Source of the DNA: Arthrobacter saudimassiliensis
Lineage (GTDB): Bacteria; Actinomycetota; Actinomycetes; Actinomycetales; Micrococcaceae
DNA length: 64,000 nt
Assembly: GCA_900016675.1 (NCBI GenBank)
Contig: LN483071.1
Location: forward strand, 558,001 to 622,000
Reading direction: 5' to 3'
Shown: piece by piece, positions 8,543 through 17,846 of the stretch
Layout: each line of letters opens with the position of its first letter
Position numbering within the stretch: the first letter of the stretch is position 1
Program-made: the position numbers and the translations under genes
Notes under the pieces: generated by a model
The model's database searches: none
The model's input: the letters and a program-made list of their open reading frames with translations, nothing else
Told to the model about the DNA's origin: nothing

Positions 8543-9892
8543 ATGACCACCCTGCGTTCCCTTACCGTTCCCATCAGCGAGCCGTCGGCGGCGATCGGCC
8601 TGCTGGAATACCTGGTCCGTGACGAGCAGCTGTGCTGGCTCCGCTGCGGCGAGGGAATGGTGGGCTTCGGCGAGGCCGCCCGCTTCACGGCGTCGGGACC
8701 GGACCGGTTCACCGAGGCCGAGGCCTGGTGGCGGCAGACCGTTGCCGCGGCCGACGTCACCGATCCGATCGGCGCGCCCGGTACCGGGCTCAGCGCCTTT
8801 GCGTCGTTCGCGTTCAGCAAGCGCTCGCCTTTCCGCTCCCGCATCATCGTTCCCGAGCTGGTCATCGGTTCCCGCGACGGCACCGCCTGGGTGACCATGA
8901 CGACGTCGGACCCTGCGCGGACGCTCGATGAGGACGCCGTCCTGGCCGCCATGGCCGGCTGGATCGACGCCGAACCGGCACACCGGGAGTCGACCCCCGA
9001 GGATGAGATCCGCCCCGGCATGCTCAGCGAGTCCGAATGGAAGAACGCCGTCGCCCGCTCTGTGGCGCACATCAGCGCCGGAGACCTGAGCAAGATCGTG
9101 CTGGCCCGCGACATCGTCGCGTCGCTCGGCACCCCGGTTGCCGCACCGCAGGTGCTGCGCGAACTGGGGCTGCGGTACCGCAGCTGCTGGACCTACTCGG
9201 TGGACGGGCTGCTCGGGTCCACCCCGGAGATGCTGATCAAGGTGGAGGACGGCGTCGCCCGCGCCCGGGTCCTGGCCGGCACGCTGGACCGCGCCACCGC
9301 GCCCGAGGATGATCCGGGATACGCGGCACGGATGCTCGCCGGTTCGGAGAAGCAGCAGCAGGAGCACCGGATCGCCATCGAATCGCTGCTCGGGCCGCTG
9401 GCGCCGTTCACGTCCAGCATGAGCAGCCACAGCGAACCGTTCGTGCTGGAACTGCCCAATGTGTGGCACCTGGCCTCCGACGTCACCGCCGATCTCGCGG
9501 AGGATGCCGACGGCGCCCGCCCCGGCGTGCTCACCCTGCTGGACGCCCTGCATCCCACCGCAGCGGTGTGCGGCTTCCCCACCAGCGTGGCCGGGGAACT
9601 GATCAGCGAACTGGAGCACATGGACCGCGGCCCGTACGCGGGGCCGGTGGGCTGGATCGATGCCGCCGGCAACGGCGAATTCGGCATCGCGCTGCGCGGA
9701 GCGGTGATTGAGGATCCGCAGACGGTGCGCCTCTATGCAGGCTGCGGAATCGTGGCAGGTTCCAACCCGGCGGCGGAGCTCGAGGAGACCTGGAGCAAGT
9801 TCCGTCCGATGCTCGAAGCCCTCGGGCTGGACAGCCACTCCGGCGGCCAGTCCGCGGTGTCCGGGCGGACCCCGGCACCGGTCGGAGCGTGA
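8543..9892 (+). CDS. menF: Isochorismate synthase (MenF)
   Basis: A 449-residue chorismate-utilising enzyme converting chorismate to isochorismate, the entry step of menaquinone synthesis. The C-terminal half carries the family blocks: KIVLARDIV, the RYRSCWTYSV region, STPEMLIKVEDG, LHPTAAVCGFP, MDRGPYAGPVGW and YAGCGIVAGSNP. The ATG at 8543 is chosen because a GGAAGG ribosome site precedes it and family homology begins there; upstream in-frame sequence is antisense to menG. A TAGGCT -10-like hexamer is at 8527-8532. Siderophore-type isochorismate synthases look similar, but the men neighbourhood favours MenF. Confidence 0.92.
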   Translation: MTTLRSLTVPISEPSAAIGLLEYLVRDEQLCWLRCGEGMVGFGEAARFTASGPDRFTEAEAWWRQTVAAADVTDPIGAPGTGLSAFASFAFSKRSPFRSRIIVPELVIGSRDGTAWVTMTTSDPARTLDEDAVLAAMAGWIDAEPAHRESTPEDEIRPGMLSESEWKNAVARSVAHISAGDLSKIVLARDIVASLGTPVAAPQVLRELGLRYRSCWTYSVDGLLGSTPEMLIKVEDGVARARVLAGTLDRATAPEDDPGYAARMLAGSEKQQQEHRIAIESLLGPLAPFTSSMSSHSEPFVLELPNVWHLASDVTADLAEDADGARPGVLTLLDALHPTAAVCGFPTSVAGELISELEHMDRGPYAGPVGWIDAAGNGEFGIALRGAVIEDPQTVRLYAGCGIVAGSNPAAELEETWSKFRPMLEALGLDSHSGGQSAVSGRTPAPVGA

Positions 9893-10047
9893 GCGCCGGA
9901 GGCTGCCTGAATACCGGATTGGCCGCCGGGAAATGATTCAGCTTCACATTTGAAATTCCGGCCCGGTTTCGCCGCCCTCCTTTAGACTGCTTTTCAACGC
10001 TCTGTACGGAGAACAGTCACCGCACCCGATACGTAAGGTAGAAACGC

Positions 10048-10842
10048 ATGCTGCACAAAACCCGCAAAGCGGCACTGGCCGCCCTTGCCGTGGGCACCCT
10101 GGCCCTGACCGCCTGCGGCGGCGGCGATGAGGGGTCCTCCGAGTCCGCATCGGGGCTGGACCTGGTCAATGACGGCCAGCTGACCGTCTGCTCGGACATT
10201 CCCTACCCGCCCTTCGAGTTCGAGGAGAACGGCGAGTACACCGGGTTCGACATGGACCTGGTCCGCGAGATCGCCACCGGGATGGATCTGGAGCTGAGCG
10301 TCCAGGCGGTGGGCTTCGACGGCCTGCAGTCCGGCACCGTGCTTTCCGCCGGGCAGTGCGACCTGGGCGCCAGCGCCATCACCATCACCGAGGAGCGCCA
10401 GGAGCGCCTGGCCTTCTCCGACCCGTACTACGACTCGCTGCAGTCGCTGCTGGTCCCGGCCGGCTCCGATATCACCGGCATCGATTCGCTCTCCGGCAAG
10501 CGGGTGGGCGTGCAGCAGGGCACCACCGGCGAGGCCTACGCAAACGAGAACGCGGAGGGCGCCGAGATCGTCGCCTACCCGAGCGACGCGGAGCTGTTCC
10601 TGGCCCTGCAGTCCGGCGGCATCGATGCGATCCTGCAGGACCTGCCGGTGAACATCGGCCACGTGGGCGAAGGCGAGTACGAGATCGCCGAGGAATACCC
10701 GACCGACGAGTCCTACGGCTTCGCCATGATGAAGGGCAACGACGACCTGGTGTCCGCCGTCAACGAGCAGCTGGCCGAGCTGCGCGAGAACGGCACCTAC
10801 CAGGAGATCTACGACAAGTACTTCAGCGAAGCAGCGCAGTAG
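10048..10842 (+). CDS. Polar amino acid ABC transporter substrate-binding lipoprotein
   Basis: A 264-residue family-3 solute-binding protein. The signal peptide ends in the lipobox LTAC (about 20-23), so the protein is probably anchored to the outside of the membrane. Family features are the LTVCSDIPYPPFEF opening strand, GFDMDLVREIA, the LSGKRVGVQQGTTGE strand and a C-terminal YQEIYDKYF helix. An AAGGTAG ribosome site precedes the ATG. A TAGACT -10-like hexamer lies at 9983-9988. It leads an operon with a permease and an ATPase. The transported amino acid cannot be named from sequence; HisJ/GlnH-like proteins are the nearest class. Confidence 0.9.
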   Translation: MLHKTRKAALAALAVGTLALTACGGGDEGSSESASGLDLVNDGQLTVCSDIPYPPFEFEENGEYTGFDMDLVREIATGMDLELSVQAVGFDGLQSGTVLSAGQCDLGASAITITEERQERLAFSDPYYDSLQSLLVPAGSDITGIDSLSGKRVGVQQGTTGEAYANENAEGAEIVAYPSDAELFLALQSGGIDAILQDLPVNIGHVGEGEYEIAEEYPTDESYGFAMMKGNDDLVSAVNEQLAELRENGTYQEIYDKYFSEAAQ

Positions 10843-10858
10843 GAGAATTAACCGCAGA

Positions 10859-10888
10859 GCGCCGTTCCGGTCATCTCCGGAACGGCGC
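10859..10888 (+). terminator. Hairpin between binding protein and permease genes
   Basis: A perfect 12-bp stem (GCGCCGTTCCGG and its complement) with a six-base loop lies 16 bases after the binding-protein stop and before the permease. In ABC operons such hairpins stabilise or partly terminate the message, so that the binding protein outnumbers the membrane parts; that role is inferred. Confidence 0.6.
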
Positions 10889-11022
10889 CCGCGCGTTGAG
10901 CCGCAGCATCCGCATCCGGCACCCGGCGGGGCCACCGCCGCCGCCGGGCAGCGCGTGATCCGACCGATAGAAGCCGGCCGCCCCACCCATCCGGCGCCGC
11001 CTGACCAGACCGAAAGGTCCTC

Positions 11023-11808
11023 GTGAAACCCACTACCCGCAGACGCCTGTTCCGGGGCGTCCTGTACGCGATCTTCATAGCGGCCGTCGTCGCCGTGGTG
11101 TTCCTGGCCGACTGGGAGAGGATCGGGGTCAACTTCTTCGACCCCGAAGTTGCCCGCGAAGCCTTCCCCCAGATCATCACCGTCGCGGCGAAGAACACCG
11201 TCATCTACACGCTGATCGCCTTCGCGGGCGGCGTGCTGCTGGGCCTGATCCTGGCCCTGATGAAGCTCTCGCCCGTTGCCCCGTACCGCTGGGCCGCCAC
11301 CGCCTACATCGAGCTGTTCCGCGGCCTTCCCGCCCTGCTGGTGATTTTCGGCTTCGCGTTTGCCGTTCCCATTGCGTTCGGCTGGCGTCCCCCGGGCGGC
11401 AGCACGACCCTGGGCCTGATGGCCCTCATCGTGGTCTCGGCGGCCTACATCGCCGAGACGATCCGCGCCGGCATCCAGGCGGTGCCGCCGGGCCAGGTGG
11501 AGGCGGCCCGCTCGCTGGGCATGAACCCGACCTGGACCATGGTCTCCGTCGTGCTGCCCCAGGCGTTCCGCATCATCACGCCGCCGCTGACCAACGAACT
11601 GGTCATCCTCATCAAGGACACCTCGCTGCTGTTCATCGTCGGCATGGCCATGCAGGACAAGGAGCTCACGACCTTTGCCCGTGACGCCGTCACCATGAAC
11701 GCGAACGCGACGCCCCTTGTCGTCGCGGCCCTCATGTACCTGGTGATCACCCTGCCGCTGACGCAGCTGGTGGCCAAGCTTGAACGACACAACCAGAGAG
11801 GCCGGTGA
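11023..11808 (+). CDS. Amino acid ABC transporter permease (HisM/GlnP type)
   Basis: A 261-residue integral membrane protein. After a first helix (about 10-30) come helices typical of the His/Glu/Gln/Arg/opine permeases. The cytoplasmic EAA loop is in the segment [16 protein letters not shown] (about 150-165), and [15 protein letters not shown] is the family signature. The start is GTG at 11023 after a GAAAGG ribosome site. Its stop overlaps the ATPase start in GTGA. Only one permease gene is present, so the channel is probably a homodimer. Confidence 0.9.
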   Translation: MKPTTRRRLFRGVLYAIFIAAVVAVVFLADWERIGVNFFDPEVAREAFPQIITVAAKNTVIYTLIAFAGGVLLGLILALMKLSPVAPYRWAATAYIELFRGLPALLVIFGFAFAVPIAFGWRPPGGSTTLGLMALIVVSAAYIAETIRAGIQAVPPGQVEAARSLGMNPTWTMVSVVLPQAFRIITPPLTNELVILIKDTSLLFIVGMAMQDKELTTFARDAVTMNANATPLVVAALMYLVITLPLTQLVAKLERHNQRGR

Positions 11809-12581
11809 GTTCCGTGGCCGCACACCCCGCACAGCCCGCGACGACGGCAGGCGTACCCGCGATCCAGGTGCAGAACCTGCACAAGAGCTTCGGCAGCAAC
11901 GAGGTGCTCAAGGGCATCGACTTCCACGTCGACCAGGGTGAAGTGGTCTGCGTCATCGGCCCGTCCGGCAGCGGCAAGTCCACCCTGCTGCGCTGCGTAA
12001 ACCGGCTGGAGGAGCCGACCAGCGGCACCATCCTGGTCGAAGGGACCGACATCACGGACCCGGACACCGACCTGGACAAGGTCCGCACGCGGATCGGAAT
12101 GGTGTTCCAGCAGTTCAACCTGTTCCCGCACCTGAACGTGCTGAGCAACCTGATGCTGGCCCAGCGGCGCGCCAAGAAGCGCGGCAAGGCCGAGGCCCGC
12201 GACACCGCCCTGCGCAACCTGGAGAAGGTCGGCCTGCGGGACCGGGCGGACGCCTTTCCGTCGCAGCTGTCCGGCGGCCAGCAGCAGCGCGTGGCGATCG
12301 CCCGTGCCCTGTCCATGGACCCGGACATGATGCTCTTCGATGAGCCCACCAGCGCCCTCGACCCGGAGCTGGTCGGCGACGTCCTCGGCGTCATGCGCCA
12401 GCTGGCCGAAGAGGGCATGACCATGATGGTCGTCACCCACGAAATGGGCTTCGCCCGCGAAGTGGGCGACCGGGTCGTCTTCATGGACGGCGGCGTGGTG
12501 GTCGAGCAGGGCCGCCCCGAAGATGTCCTGGGCAACCCGCAGCACGAACGGACCCAGGCCTTCCTGTCCAAGGTGCTCTAA
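11805..12581 (+). CDS. Amino acid ABC transporter ATP-binding protein (GlnQ/HisP type)
   Basis: A 258-residue ATPase that powers uptake. Walker A is GPSGSGKST (about 51-59), the Q-loop is [12 protein letters not shown], the signature is LSGGQQQR, Walker B is [13 protein letters not shown] and the switch histidine is in VVTHEM. About 20 extra residues precede the domain. The start is a GTG overlapping the permease stop by four bases. A strong bidirectional hairpin follows. Confidence 0.93.
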   Translation: MSSVAAHPAQPATTAGVPAIQVQNLHKSFGSNEVLKGIDFHVDQGEVVCVIGPSGSGKSTLLRCVNRLEEPTSGTILVEGTDITDPDTDLDKVRTRIGMVFQQFNLFPHLNVLSNLMLAQRRAKKRGKAEARDTALRNLEKVGLRDRADAFPSQLSGGQQQRVAIARALSMDPDMMLFDEPTSALDPELVGDVLGVMRQLAEEGMTMMVVTHEMGFAREVGDRVVFMDGGVVVEQGRPEDVLGNPQHERTQAFLSKVL

Positions 12582-12623
12582 GACGCGCCGACCGCGGGAT
12601 CCTGCCGGGATCCCGGCCCCCGG

Positions 12624-12672
12624 ATATGCAGCGGCCCCCGCAGGCAACGCCTGCGGGGGCCGCTGCATATCT
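12624..12672. terminator. Strong bidirectional hairpin between the ABC operon and menD
   Basis: Two perfect 23-base arms (12624-12646 and 12650-12672) around an AAC loop, between the convergent ATPase and menD genes. It can serve both strands. No U-tract is present. Confidence 0.85.
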
Positions 12673-12739
12673 GCTCTGACGGGTGAAGATCTGCTCTGCC
12701 GGGCCACGCCCGCTGGGCGCCCCTCCGGGAAGCCGGCGA

Positions 12740-14410
12740 TCAGCCGACGTCGAGCGCCCCCTGCACCGCATTTCGGACCGCCGCATGCAGCCGCCGCAGC
12801 CCGTGCCGCTGGACCGGAACCTCGAGCACCGACCGGCCGCTGATCGGCGCGGCCAGGGCGGCGTCGAGCTCGGCATCGCTCGTGACCAGCTGATGGCGGA
12901 CGCCGTACCCGGCGGCCAGTGCCGCCAGGTCGGCGTCGTGCGGGGTGCCGAAGAACCGCTCCACCAGTTCCGCGTATTCAGGTTGTTCGCCCAGGGCTCC
13001 GTGCTCCAGCACGGAGAAGATGCCGCCGCCGGTGTCGTTGAGCACCACCACCTGCAGGTCCGGTTCGGTTTCGGTGCGCGGCACCAACAGCCCGCCGGCG
13101 TCGTGCAGGAAGGTCAGGTCTCCGGCCAGCAGGCGGGTGGGGATGCCGTTGGCCAGGGCCACGCCGGAGGCCGTGGAGATCATCCCGTCGATTCCGGCCA
13201 GCCCGCGGTTGGCATAGACGTCCAGCGGATGCCGGGCCGGCGCGGCGATCAGGTCAAGGTCGCGGACCGGGTTCGAGGAGCCGACCACCAGGTTGCCGTC
13301 CGTGTGTTCCCACACCAGCTGCGCCACCCGCAGCCCGGTGAGGCCCGGCTCGCGGTCCAGGACGGACTGCAGGGCCCGCTGCGCTGCCGCCGAGGCGTCC
13401 TGCCAGAGCTTCAGCCACGCCGCGCTGCCCGTCCCGGAGAAGGCAAAGAGGGCCGTAAGGTCGGTGATGACGGTTTCCTGCCGGCGTCCGGGCCGGAACC
13501 AGTTGACCGGCCGGGGCAGGTAGATGGCCCGCTGCACGTCCGGGCGGGCCAGCAGCGCGGCCACGGGCCGGGACAGCGTGGGCCGGCCGAACACGACCAC
13601 CCGCTGGATCCGCGGCCCCAGCTGCTCAAGCAGCAGACGGTAGGCGACGACGGCGTTCGGGCCGAACCGGGCGTTCGACGACGGCTCGGCCAGCAGCGGC
13701 AACCCGGCACGTCGGGCGAACAGCGCCGCGATCTCACCGGCGCCGTCGCCCGCGATCACGACCGTGCGGGCGGTTCCCGGCTCCGCGGGAACGCGGACGC
13801 GCTCGTCCTCCCCGGGCTCCGGAACAGTGCTCACGGCGGCCGGTCCCGCGGCCGGTTCCAGCCCCAGCGGGTCCTCGATGCCCGGCACCAGCGGGTCCCG
13901 GAACTGCAGGTTGATGTGGATGGGGCCCGTGGCTCCGCCGGAGGGTGCGGCAAAGGCCTCGGCGATGGCGCCGGCCGGATCCTCCCCGGCTTCCACGTTG
14001 GCCTCCGCCACGGGGAAGCCGGAGAACAGGCCGGGCTGCACGGTGGTCTGGTTGGCGCCGGTGCCGTGCAGTTCCGCCGGCCGGTCCGCCGACAGGACCA
14101 CCAGCGGCACCGCTGCGTGATGCGCCTCCATGACGGCCGGCACCAGTTCCCCGACGGCGGTGCCGGAGGTGGTCACCACCGCTGCCGGCCGGTGCCCGCC
14201 CCGGGCCAGGCCCAGGGCCAGGAACCCGGCGGCGCGCTCGTCGATCCGCACGTGCACGCGGATCCGGTGCTGCAGCTCGGCCTCCGCCAGGGCGTAAGCC
14301 AGCGGTGCGCTCCGGGACCCGGGCGCGAGGACGACGTCTTGCACGCCTCCGGCCGCGAGGGCGGCGACGGCGGAGCGGGCGGACTGCAGGGAGGTGAGGG
14401 GGCCGGTCAT
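12740..14410 (-). CDS. menD: SEPHCHC synthase (MenD)
   Basis: A 556-residue thiamine-diphosphate enzyme that condenses isochorismate with 2-oxoglutarate to give 2-succinyl-5-enolpyruvyl-6-hydroxy-3-cyclohexene-1-carboxylate. Family features are VVLAPGSRSAPLAYAL near residue 25, the catalytic glutamate region RIDERAAGFLALGLA, TSGTAVGELVPAVMEA, LSADRPAELHGTGANQT and the C-terminal ThDP segment LLAGDLTFLHDAGGLL. The ATG at 14410 is exactly six bases after a TAGGAT hexamer, so the transcript is probably leaderless. It stands alone on the minus strand, separated from menF by the ABC transporter operon. Confidence 0.93.
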   Translation of the reverse strand: MTGPLTSLQSARSAVAALAAGGVQDVVLAPGSRSAPLAYALAEAELQHRIRVHVRIDERAAGFLALGLARGGHRPAAVVTTSGTAVGELVPAVMEAHHAAVPLVVLSADRPAELHGTGANQTTVQPGLFSGFPVAEANVEAGEDPAGAIAEAFAAPSGGATGPIHINLQFRDPLVPGIEDPLGLEPAAGPAAVSTVPEPGEDERVRVPAEPGTARTVVIAGDGAGEIAALFARRAGLPLLAEPSSNARFGPNAVVAYRLLLEQLGPRIQRVVVFGRPTLSRPVAALLARPDVQRAIYLPRPVNWFRPGRRQETVITDLTALFAFSGTGSAAWLKLWQDASAAAQRALQSVLDREPGLTGLRVAQLVWEHTDGNLVVGSSNPVRDLDLIAAPARHPLDVYANRGLAGIDGMISTASGVALANGIPTRLLAGDLTFLHDAGGLLVPRTETEPDLQVVVLNDTGGGIFSVLEHGALGEQPEYAELVERFFGTPHDADLAALAAGYGVRHQLVTSDAELDAALAAPISGRSVLEVPVQRHGLRRLHAAVRNAVQGALDVG

Positions 14411-14416
14411 TCCCTT

Positions 14417-14422
14417 ATCCTA
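14417..14422 (-). promoter_or_regulatory. -10 element of a leaderless menD promoter
   Basis: Minus-strand TAGGAT, six bases (AAGGGA), then ATG. The AAGGGA directly abuts the start and is too close to act as a ribosome site. Confidence 0.45.
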
Positions 14423-14537
14423 CGAACCTGCCCCCGCCTCCCGGCCAGTCGGCGGTCCCGGGGCGTGCCCCGCAGGCCACTGATCGGCACCGCGGCCCGC
14501 TTCCGTTCCGCCCCGTGCCGCCCCGTGCCGGCCTGCG

Positions 14538-14564
14538 GTGCGGGCCGGTATCCCGGCCCCGCAC
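14538..14564 (-). terminator. Hairpin downstream of phoX
   Basis: GTGCGGGCCGG (14538-14548) pairs with CCGGCCCCGCAC (to 14564) with a single bulge, 15 bases past the phoX stop. It is followed by short CCCCGTGCCG direct repeats, and there is no U-tract. Confidence 0.5.
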
Positions 14565-14578
14565 TCCGGCGCTGGGGT

Positions 14579-16708
14579 TCACCGATCCTTCCGGCCCCCG
14601 CCGCGGTCCTGGTCCTGGTCCTCGCGGAAGACCTGCACCACGGAAGGCCGCGGTGCGGCCACGGCGCCCGACGTCGGCCTGTCGGGGCGGGTTCCCGTTC
14701 CGCCCGTGCCCACGTAGTCGGGAAAGAGCGAGTGCGGTTGCCCGTAGCTGCCGTCTTCGCCCGGGTGCTGCACTGCGACGAAGACCATCCCGTCGTCATC
14801 ATGGATCACGGGGCCGCAGGTTTCGGCCTCCCGCGGCACGGACAGGAACTGCTCCACCTTCCCCCTGCTTCGGCCGTCGAGACCTACCTTGAACAGGCCG
14901 TCGTTGTATCCGATGCCGCCGGGGGCGCCGTCGGTGGAGACCCACAGATTGCCTTCGGTGTCGAAGGCGAGGTTGTCCGGGCAGGAGATGGGGCTGACCT
15001 TCTCCGCCGGGTATCCGGAGAAGTAGGTCGCTCCGCCGCGGGCCGGGTCGCCGCAGAGCATCAGCAGGTTCCAGGTGAACCTTTCCGCCGTCGCGTCGCC
15101 GCGGTGCTCGATGAGCTCGACGATGTGTCCGTCGCGGTTCTGCGAGCGCGGGTTGGCTTCATCCGGCCCGGGCTGCCCGGGGATGCCGCGGTTGGAGTTG
15201 TTGGTGCACGCCACGTACACCCGGCCGGTGGCGGGGTTTGGTTCCACGTCCTCGCAGCGGTCCATCTTGGTCGCTCCGGCGCGGTCTGCGGCCAGGCGGG
15301 TGTAGGCCAGCACCTGGGGCACGTCCATGCCCGGCACCGTGCTGCGGCCGTCCACGACCAGGGGCAGCCACTGCCCCGTACCGTCGAACCCGCCGTCGGC
15401 CGGCACCGTCCCCGACCCGTCGATCTCGCCCTCGGAGCTGCCGCGGAACCGGGCAACGTAGAGGTTGCCTTCGGCCAGCAGGCGCATGTTGTGCCGCCGG
15501 TCGTTCTTCCGGTACCGGTGGCGGGAGACGAACTTGTAGAGGTAGTCGAACCGCTCGTCGTCGCCCGAGTAGGCGACCACCCGGCCGTCACGGGCAATGG
15601 TGACGTTCGCGCCCTCATGCTTGAAGCGTCCCAGGCTGGTGTGCTTCACCGGCACCGACGCGGGATCCTCCGGGTCGATCTCCACGATGTAGCCGAAGCG
15701 GTTCGGTTCGTTGCGGTACTCCTCGCTGCGGGCGTCGAAGCGTGGGTCGTCCTGCTCCCAGCCCATGGCGGTGGCCTTGTCGGCCAGCCCGTAGCGGCGT
15801 TCCTCCGCCGTCGTGCCCTGCGCCCGGAAGAAGCCGTGGAAGTTCTCCTCGCCGGAGAGGATCGTGCCCCACGGTGTGGTGCCGCCGGCGCAGTTGCCCA
15901 GGGTGCCGCGCACCCAGCGGCCCTCCGGGTCCTCCTTGGTGCGCACCAGGTCCGTGCCGGCCAGCGGGCCGGTGAGTTCAAAGACGGTGTCCATGGTGAT
16001 GCGGCGGTTCCGGCGTGCCCCGCGCACGTAGTCCCAGGGCGCGCCGCGCCGTCGGCGGCTCAGTTCGACGACGGAGAGCCCGACGGCGTTGCGGAAGATC
16101 GCGCGCCGCTCGCGTTCCTCCGCGGCGGACGCCGGTGCGGCCGGGAACATGATCTGCGGGTTCACGTACTCGTGGCTGCAGACCAGGACGGCGCTGCGTC
16201 CGTCCCGGGCGCGCAGGATGTCGAGGTAGTCGTTGTTGTAGCCGAACTGGCGGGCCTGGGCCGCCGCGGTCTGGGCCGCGAAGTCGAACTCCGGGGAATC
16301 GTCGAACAGCGGATCGCCCCAGCGCAGGATCGGCTCCCACCGGTAACCCCCGGGCACGTCGAAGGTGTCGGAAGCGGCATCCACCGGGGCAATGGGCGTA
16401 AACGGCAGCCTGCCGCGGGCCCCGTGTCCGGGGCGGCCGGGGCCCGGGCCCCGGGCCGGACCCTGCCCGGCGGCGGCAGGCTGCGCGCCGCCCAGCAGCA
16501 CCACGGCCGCGCTGAGCGCTCCCGCCGCGCCGGCGCCGAGCGCGGCCCGGCGGGAGAACTCGGCCGAGGCGATGTCCCGGAAGTAGCCGTTGGACGAGGT
16601 GTTGCACACCGCCTTGGTGCACGCGTCGTCGCACTTCAGCCGGCAGGTCACGGGACTGCGCTTGCCGCGGGCGTGCGGGGCGGGCAGCAGCTTCAGCAGG
16701 TTGGTCAC
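14579..16708 (-). CDS. phoX: PhoX-type alkaline phosphatase, Tat-exported
   Basis: A 709-residue DUF839/PhoX-family protein, expected to be an extracytoplasmic Ca/Fe-dependent phosphomonoesterase releasing phosphate from organic esters. A long N-region with four cysteines precedes a twin-arginine signal (FSRRAALGAGAAG, then a hydrophobic stretch ending PAAA). Family blocks include CAGGTTPWGTILSGEE, EDPASVPVKHTSLGRF, MDRCEDVEPNP and SCPDNLAFDTEGNLWVSTDG. I place the start at GTG 16708, nine bases after GGAAGGA, because it gives the usual family N-terminus (V/M-TNLLKLLP). The frame stays open upstream, but that part includes the PHO-box-like repeat. Phosphate-starvation control is likely. Confidence 0.85.
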   Translation of the reverse strand: MTNLLKLLPAPHARGKRSPVTCRLKCDDACTKAVCNTSSNGYFRDIASAEFSRRAALGAGAAGALSAAVVLLGGAQPAAAGQGPARGPGPGRPGHGARGRLPFTPIAPVDAASDTFDVPGGYRWEPILRWGDPLFDDSPEFDFAAQTAAAQARQFGYNNDYLDILRARDGRSAVLVCSHEYVNPQIMFPAAPASAAEERERRAIFRNAVGLSVVELSRRRRGAPWDYVRGARRNRRITMDTVFELTGPLAGTDLVRTKEDPEGRWVRGTLGNCAGGTTPWGTILSGEENFHGFFRAQGTTAEERRYGLADKATAMGWEQDDPRFDARSEEYRNEPNRFGYIVEIDPEDPASVPVKHTSLGRFKHEGANVTIARDGRVVAYSGDDERFDYLYKFVSRHRYRKNDRRHNMRLLAEGNLYVARFRGSSEGEIDGSGTVPADGGFDGTGQWLPLVVDGRSTVPGMDVPQVLAYTRLAADRAGATKMDRCEDVEPNPATGRVYVACTNNSNRGIPGQPGPDEANPRSQNRDGHIVELIEHRGDATAERFTWNLLMLCGDPARGGATYFSGYPAEKVSPISCPDNLAFDTEGNLWVSTDGAPGGIGYNDGLFKVGLDGRSRGKVEQFLSVPREAETCGPVIHDDDGMVFVAVQHPGEDGSYGQPHSLFPDYVGTGGTGTRPDRPTSGAVAAPRPSVVQVFREDQDQDRGGGRKDR

Positions 16709-16836
16709 GGGGCAGGTCCTTCCGTCCAGGGAGGCCCCGGGCAGGATGCGGGCCCGCGGCGCGAAGAGTCCGCCGCAGGGAAAGACCCGGAGCACCTCCA
16801 ACGTGGCAAGCCAAGATGGCCCGGGGGCCACCGTGC

Positions 16837-16854
16837 GGTGAACGGAAAGTGAAT
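16837..16854 (-). promoter_or_regulatory. PHO-box-like direct repeat upstream of phoX
   Basis: On the minus strand ATTCACT, four bases, GTTCACC: two seven-base units on an 11-base period, as in PhoP/RegX3 boxes (GTTCACC N4 GTTCACC) of Streptomyces and mycobacteria. It is about 130-145 bp upstream of the chosen phoX start. A CATCTT hexamer about 18 bases after the second unit could be the -10. I see no gene in the rest of the gap 16709-17020. Confidence 0.6.
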
Positions 16855-17020
16855 TGAGGCACACGGGCCCGGGGCCACGGCGTCAGGATTCCAGGGACTG
16901 GGGGCCTTGCCGAAGGCCCGCGTGCCGGGCCCGGTGCGGAACGGAGGGCGCAGGGAGAGCATCAGGGGGCGCCGGCAGGGAGGATCGGGCGCCTCAGTGT
17001 GGGGGCCCGCGCAGGCGGTC

Positions 17021-17740
17021 CTAGGGCCCGACGTACTCGCCGGTGACGGCGTCGACGGTTCCTGCCTCGATGCCGTCGCACTGTGAAACCCCGCCTGAGG
17101 TGACGGGAATGTAATTCAGGCAGAACGCGAGGTAATACGGCATGCCCGACTGCCAGGCGGCGTAGGCCTCATAGTAGGTAAACAGGTACCTCGTGGGGCT
17201 TTCCCGCCACGAGTCGAAGACATCGGGGTAATCCGGCGGAGGATACGTTTCCGGAGTCTCCAGGACCTCGGGATTGTTGTAGTAGTAACACATCTGGGTG
17301 TCTCCGGAGGAGGCAAATGTGTCCCGGGAACAGTACTCGTCAAGACTGATTTGGCCGCGCTGCGCAGCGTCCAGGGCCTCCTCCGGCGACATTTCCGTCG
17401 GGGACCGATAGCTCGGCTGCGGCGTCGCCGGACCGGAGGGAACCGGGGCGGACGGCGTGGCGGAAGGAGGGGTTGCCGGCGGAAGGGCAGTCGGGGCGGA
17501 CGCTGAGGGGCCGGAAGGTGAAGCGGCAGTCTCCGGCACATCGTCCGTCTGCCGTCCGTTGCTCGGCTCTCTGGGTGAACCGGTCTGCCCGGGGGACGTA
17601 GCTTCCGTCGTGGACTGCTGTTGCGACGCCGTCGGCGTCCCTGCCGTTGGTTCCGCCGTGGTGCCGCCGCCTCCGGTGCACGCAGCCAGGCCAAGACAGG
17701 CACCTGCGGTTACCGCTGCCAGCGTATAGGTCGTTTTCAT
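17021..17740 (-). CDS. Uncharacterised secreted lipoprotein
   Basis: A 239-residue protein I do not recognise. The signal peptide ends in the lipobox LAAC (about 18-21). A Ser/Thr/Pro/Ala-rich spacer (about 25-115) follows, which could span the cell wall. The C-terminal part (about 120-239) is compact and aromatic, with paired cysteines (EYCSRD, QMCYYY, AFCLNY, SQCDG), suggesting disulfides in a small extracellular domain; MSPEEALDAAQRGQISLDEYC is its first helix. An AGGGA ribosome site precedes the ATG. It lies between phoX and menC on the same strand with gaps on both sides, so is probably its own unit. No function is proposed. Confidence 0.7.
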   Translation of the reverse strand: MKTTYTLAAVTAGACLGLAACTGGGGTTAEPTAGTPTASQQQSTTEATSPGQTGSPREPSNGRQTDDVPETAASPSGPSASAPTALPPATPPSATPSAPVPSGPATPQPSYRSPTEMSPEEALDAAQRGQISLDEYCSRDTFASSGDTQMCYYYNNPEVLETPETYPPPDYPDVFDSWRESPTRYLFTYYEAYAAWQSGMPYYLAFCLNYIPVTSGGVSQCDGIEAGTVDAVTGEYVGP

Positions 17741-17846
17741 GGCCGGATCCCTGCTGCGGACGTCAATGAATGGGCCAGACCCCGCCTACAGGGTCGGCAA
17801 CACGCATCCCCACGTCAAGACCGCCCGGAAAACACCCCCCGGCGGC

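Noticed and set aside
12683-16852. 1,389-residue plus-strand frame over menD and phoX
   Set aside because: Both menD and phoX are unmistakable on the other strand; the frame has no domain and crosses their intergenic terminator.
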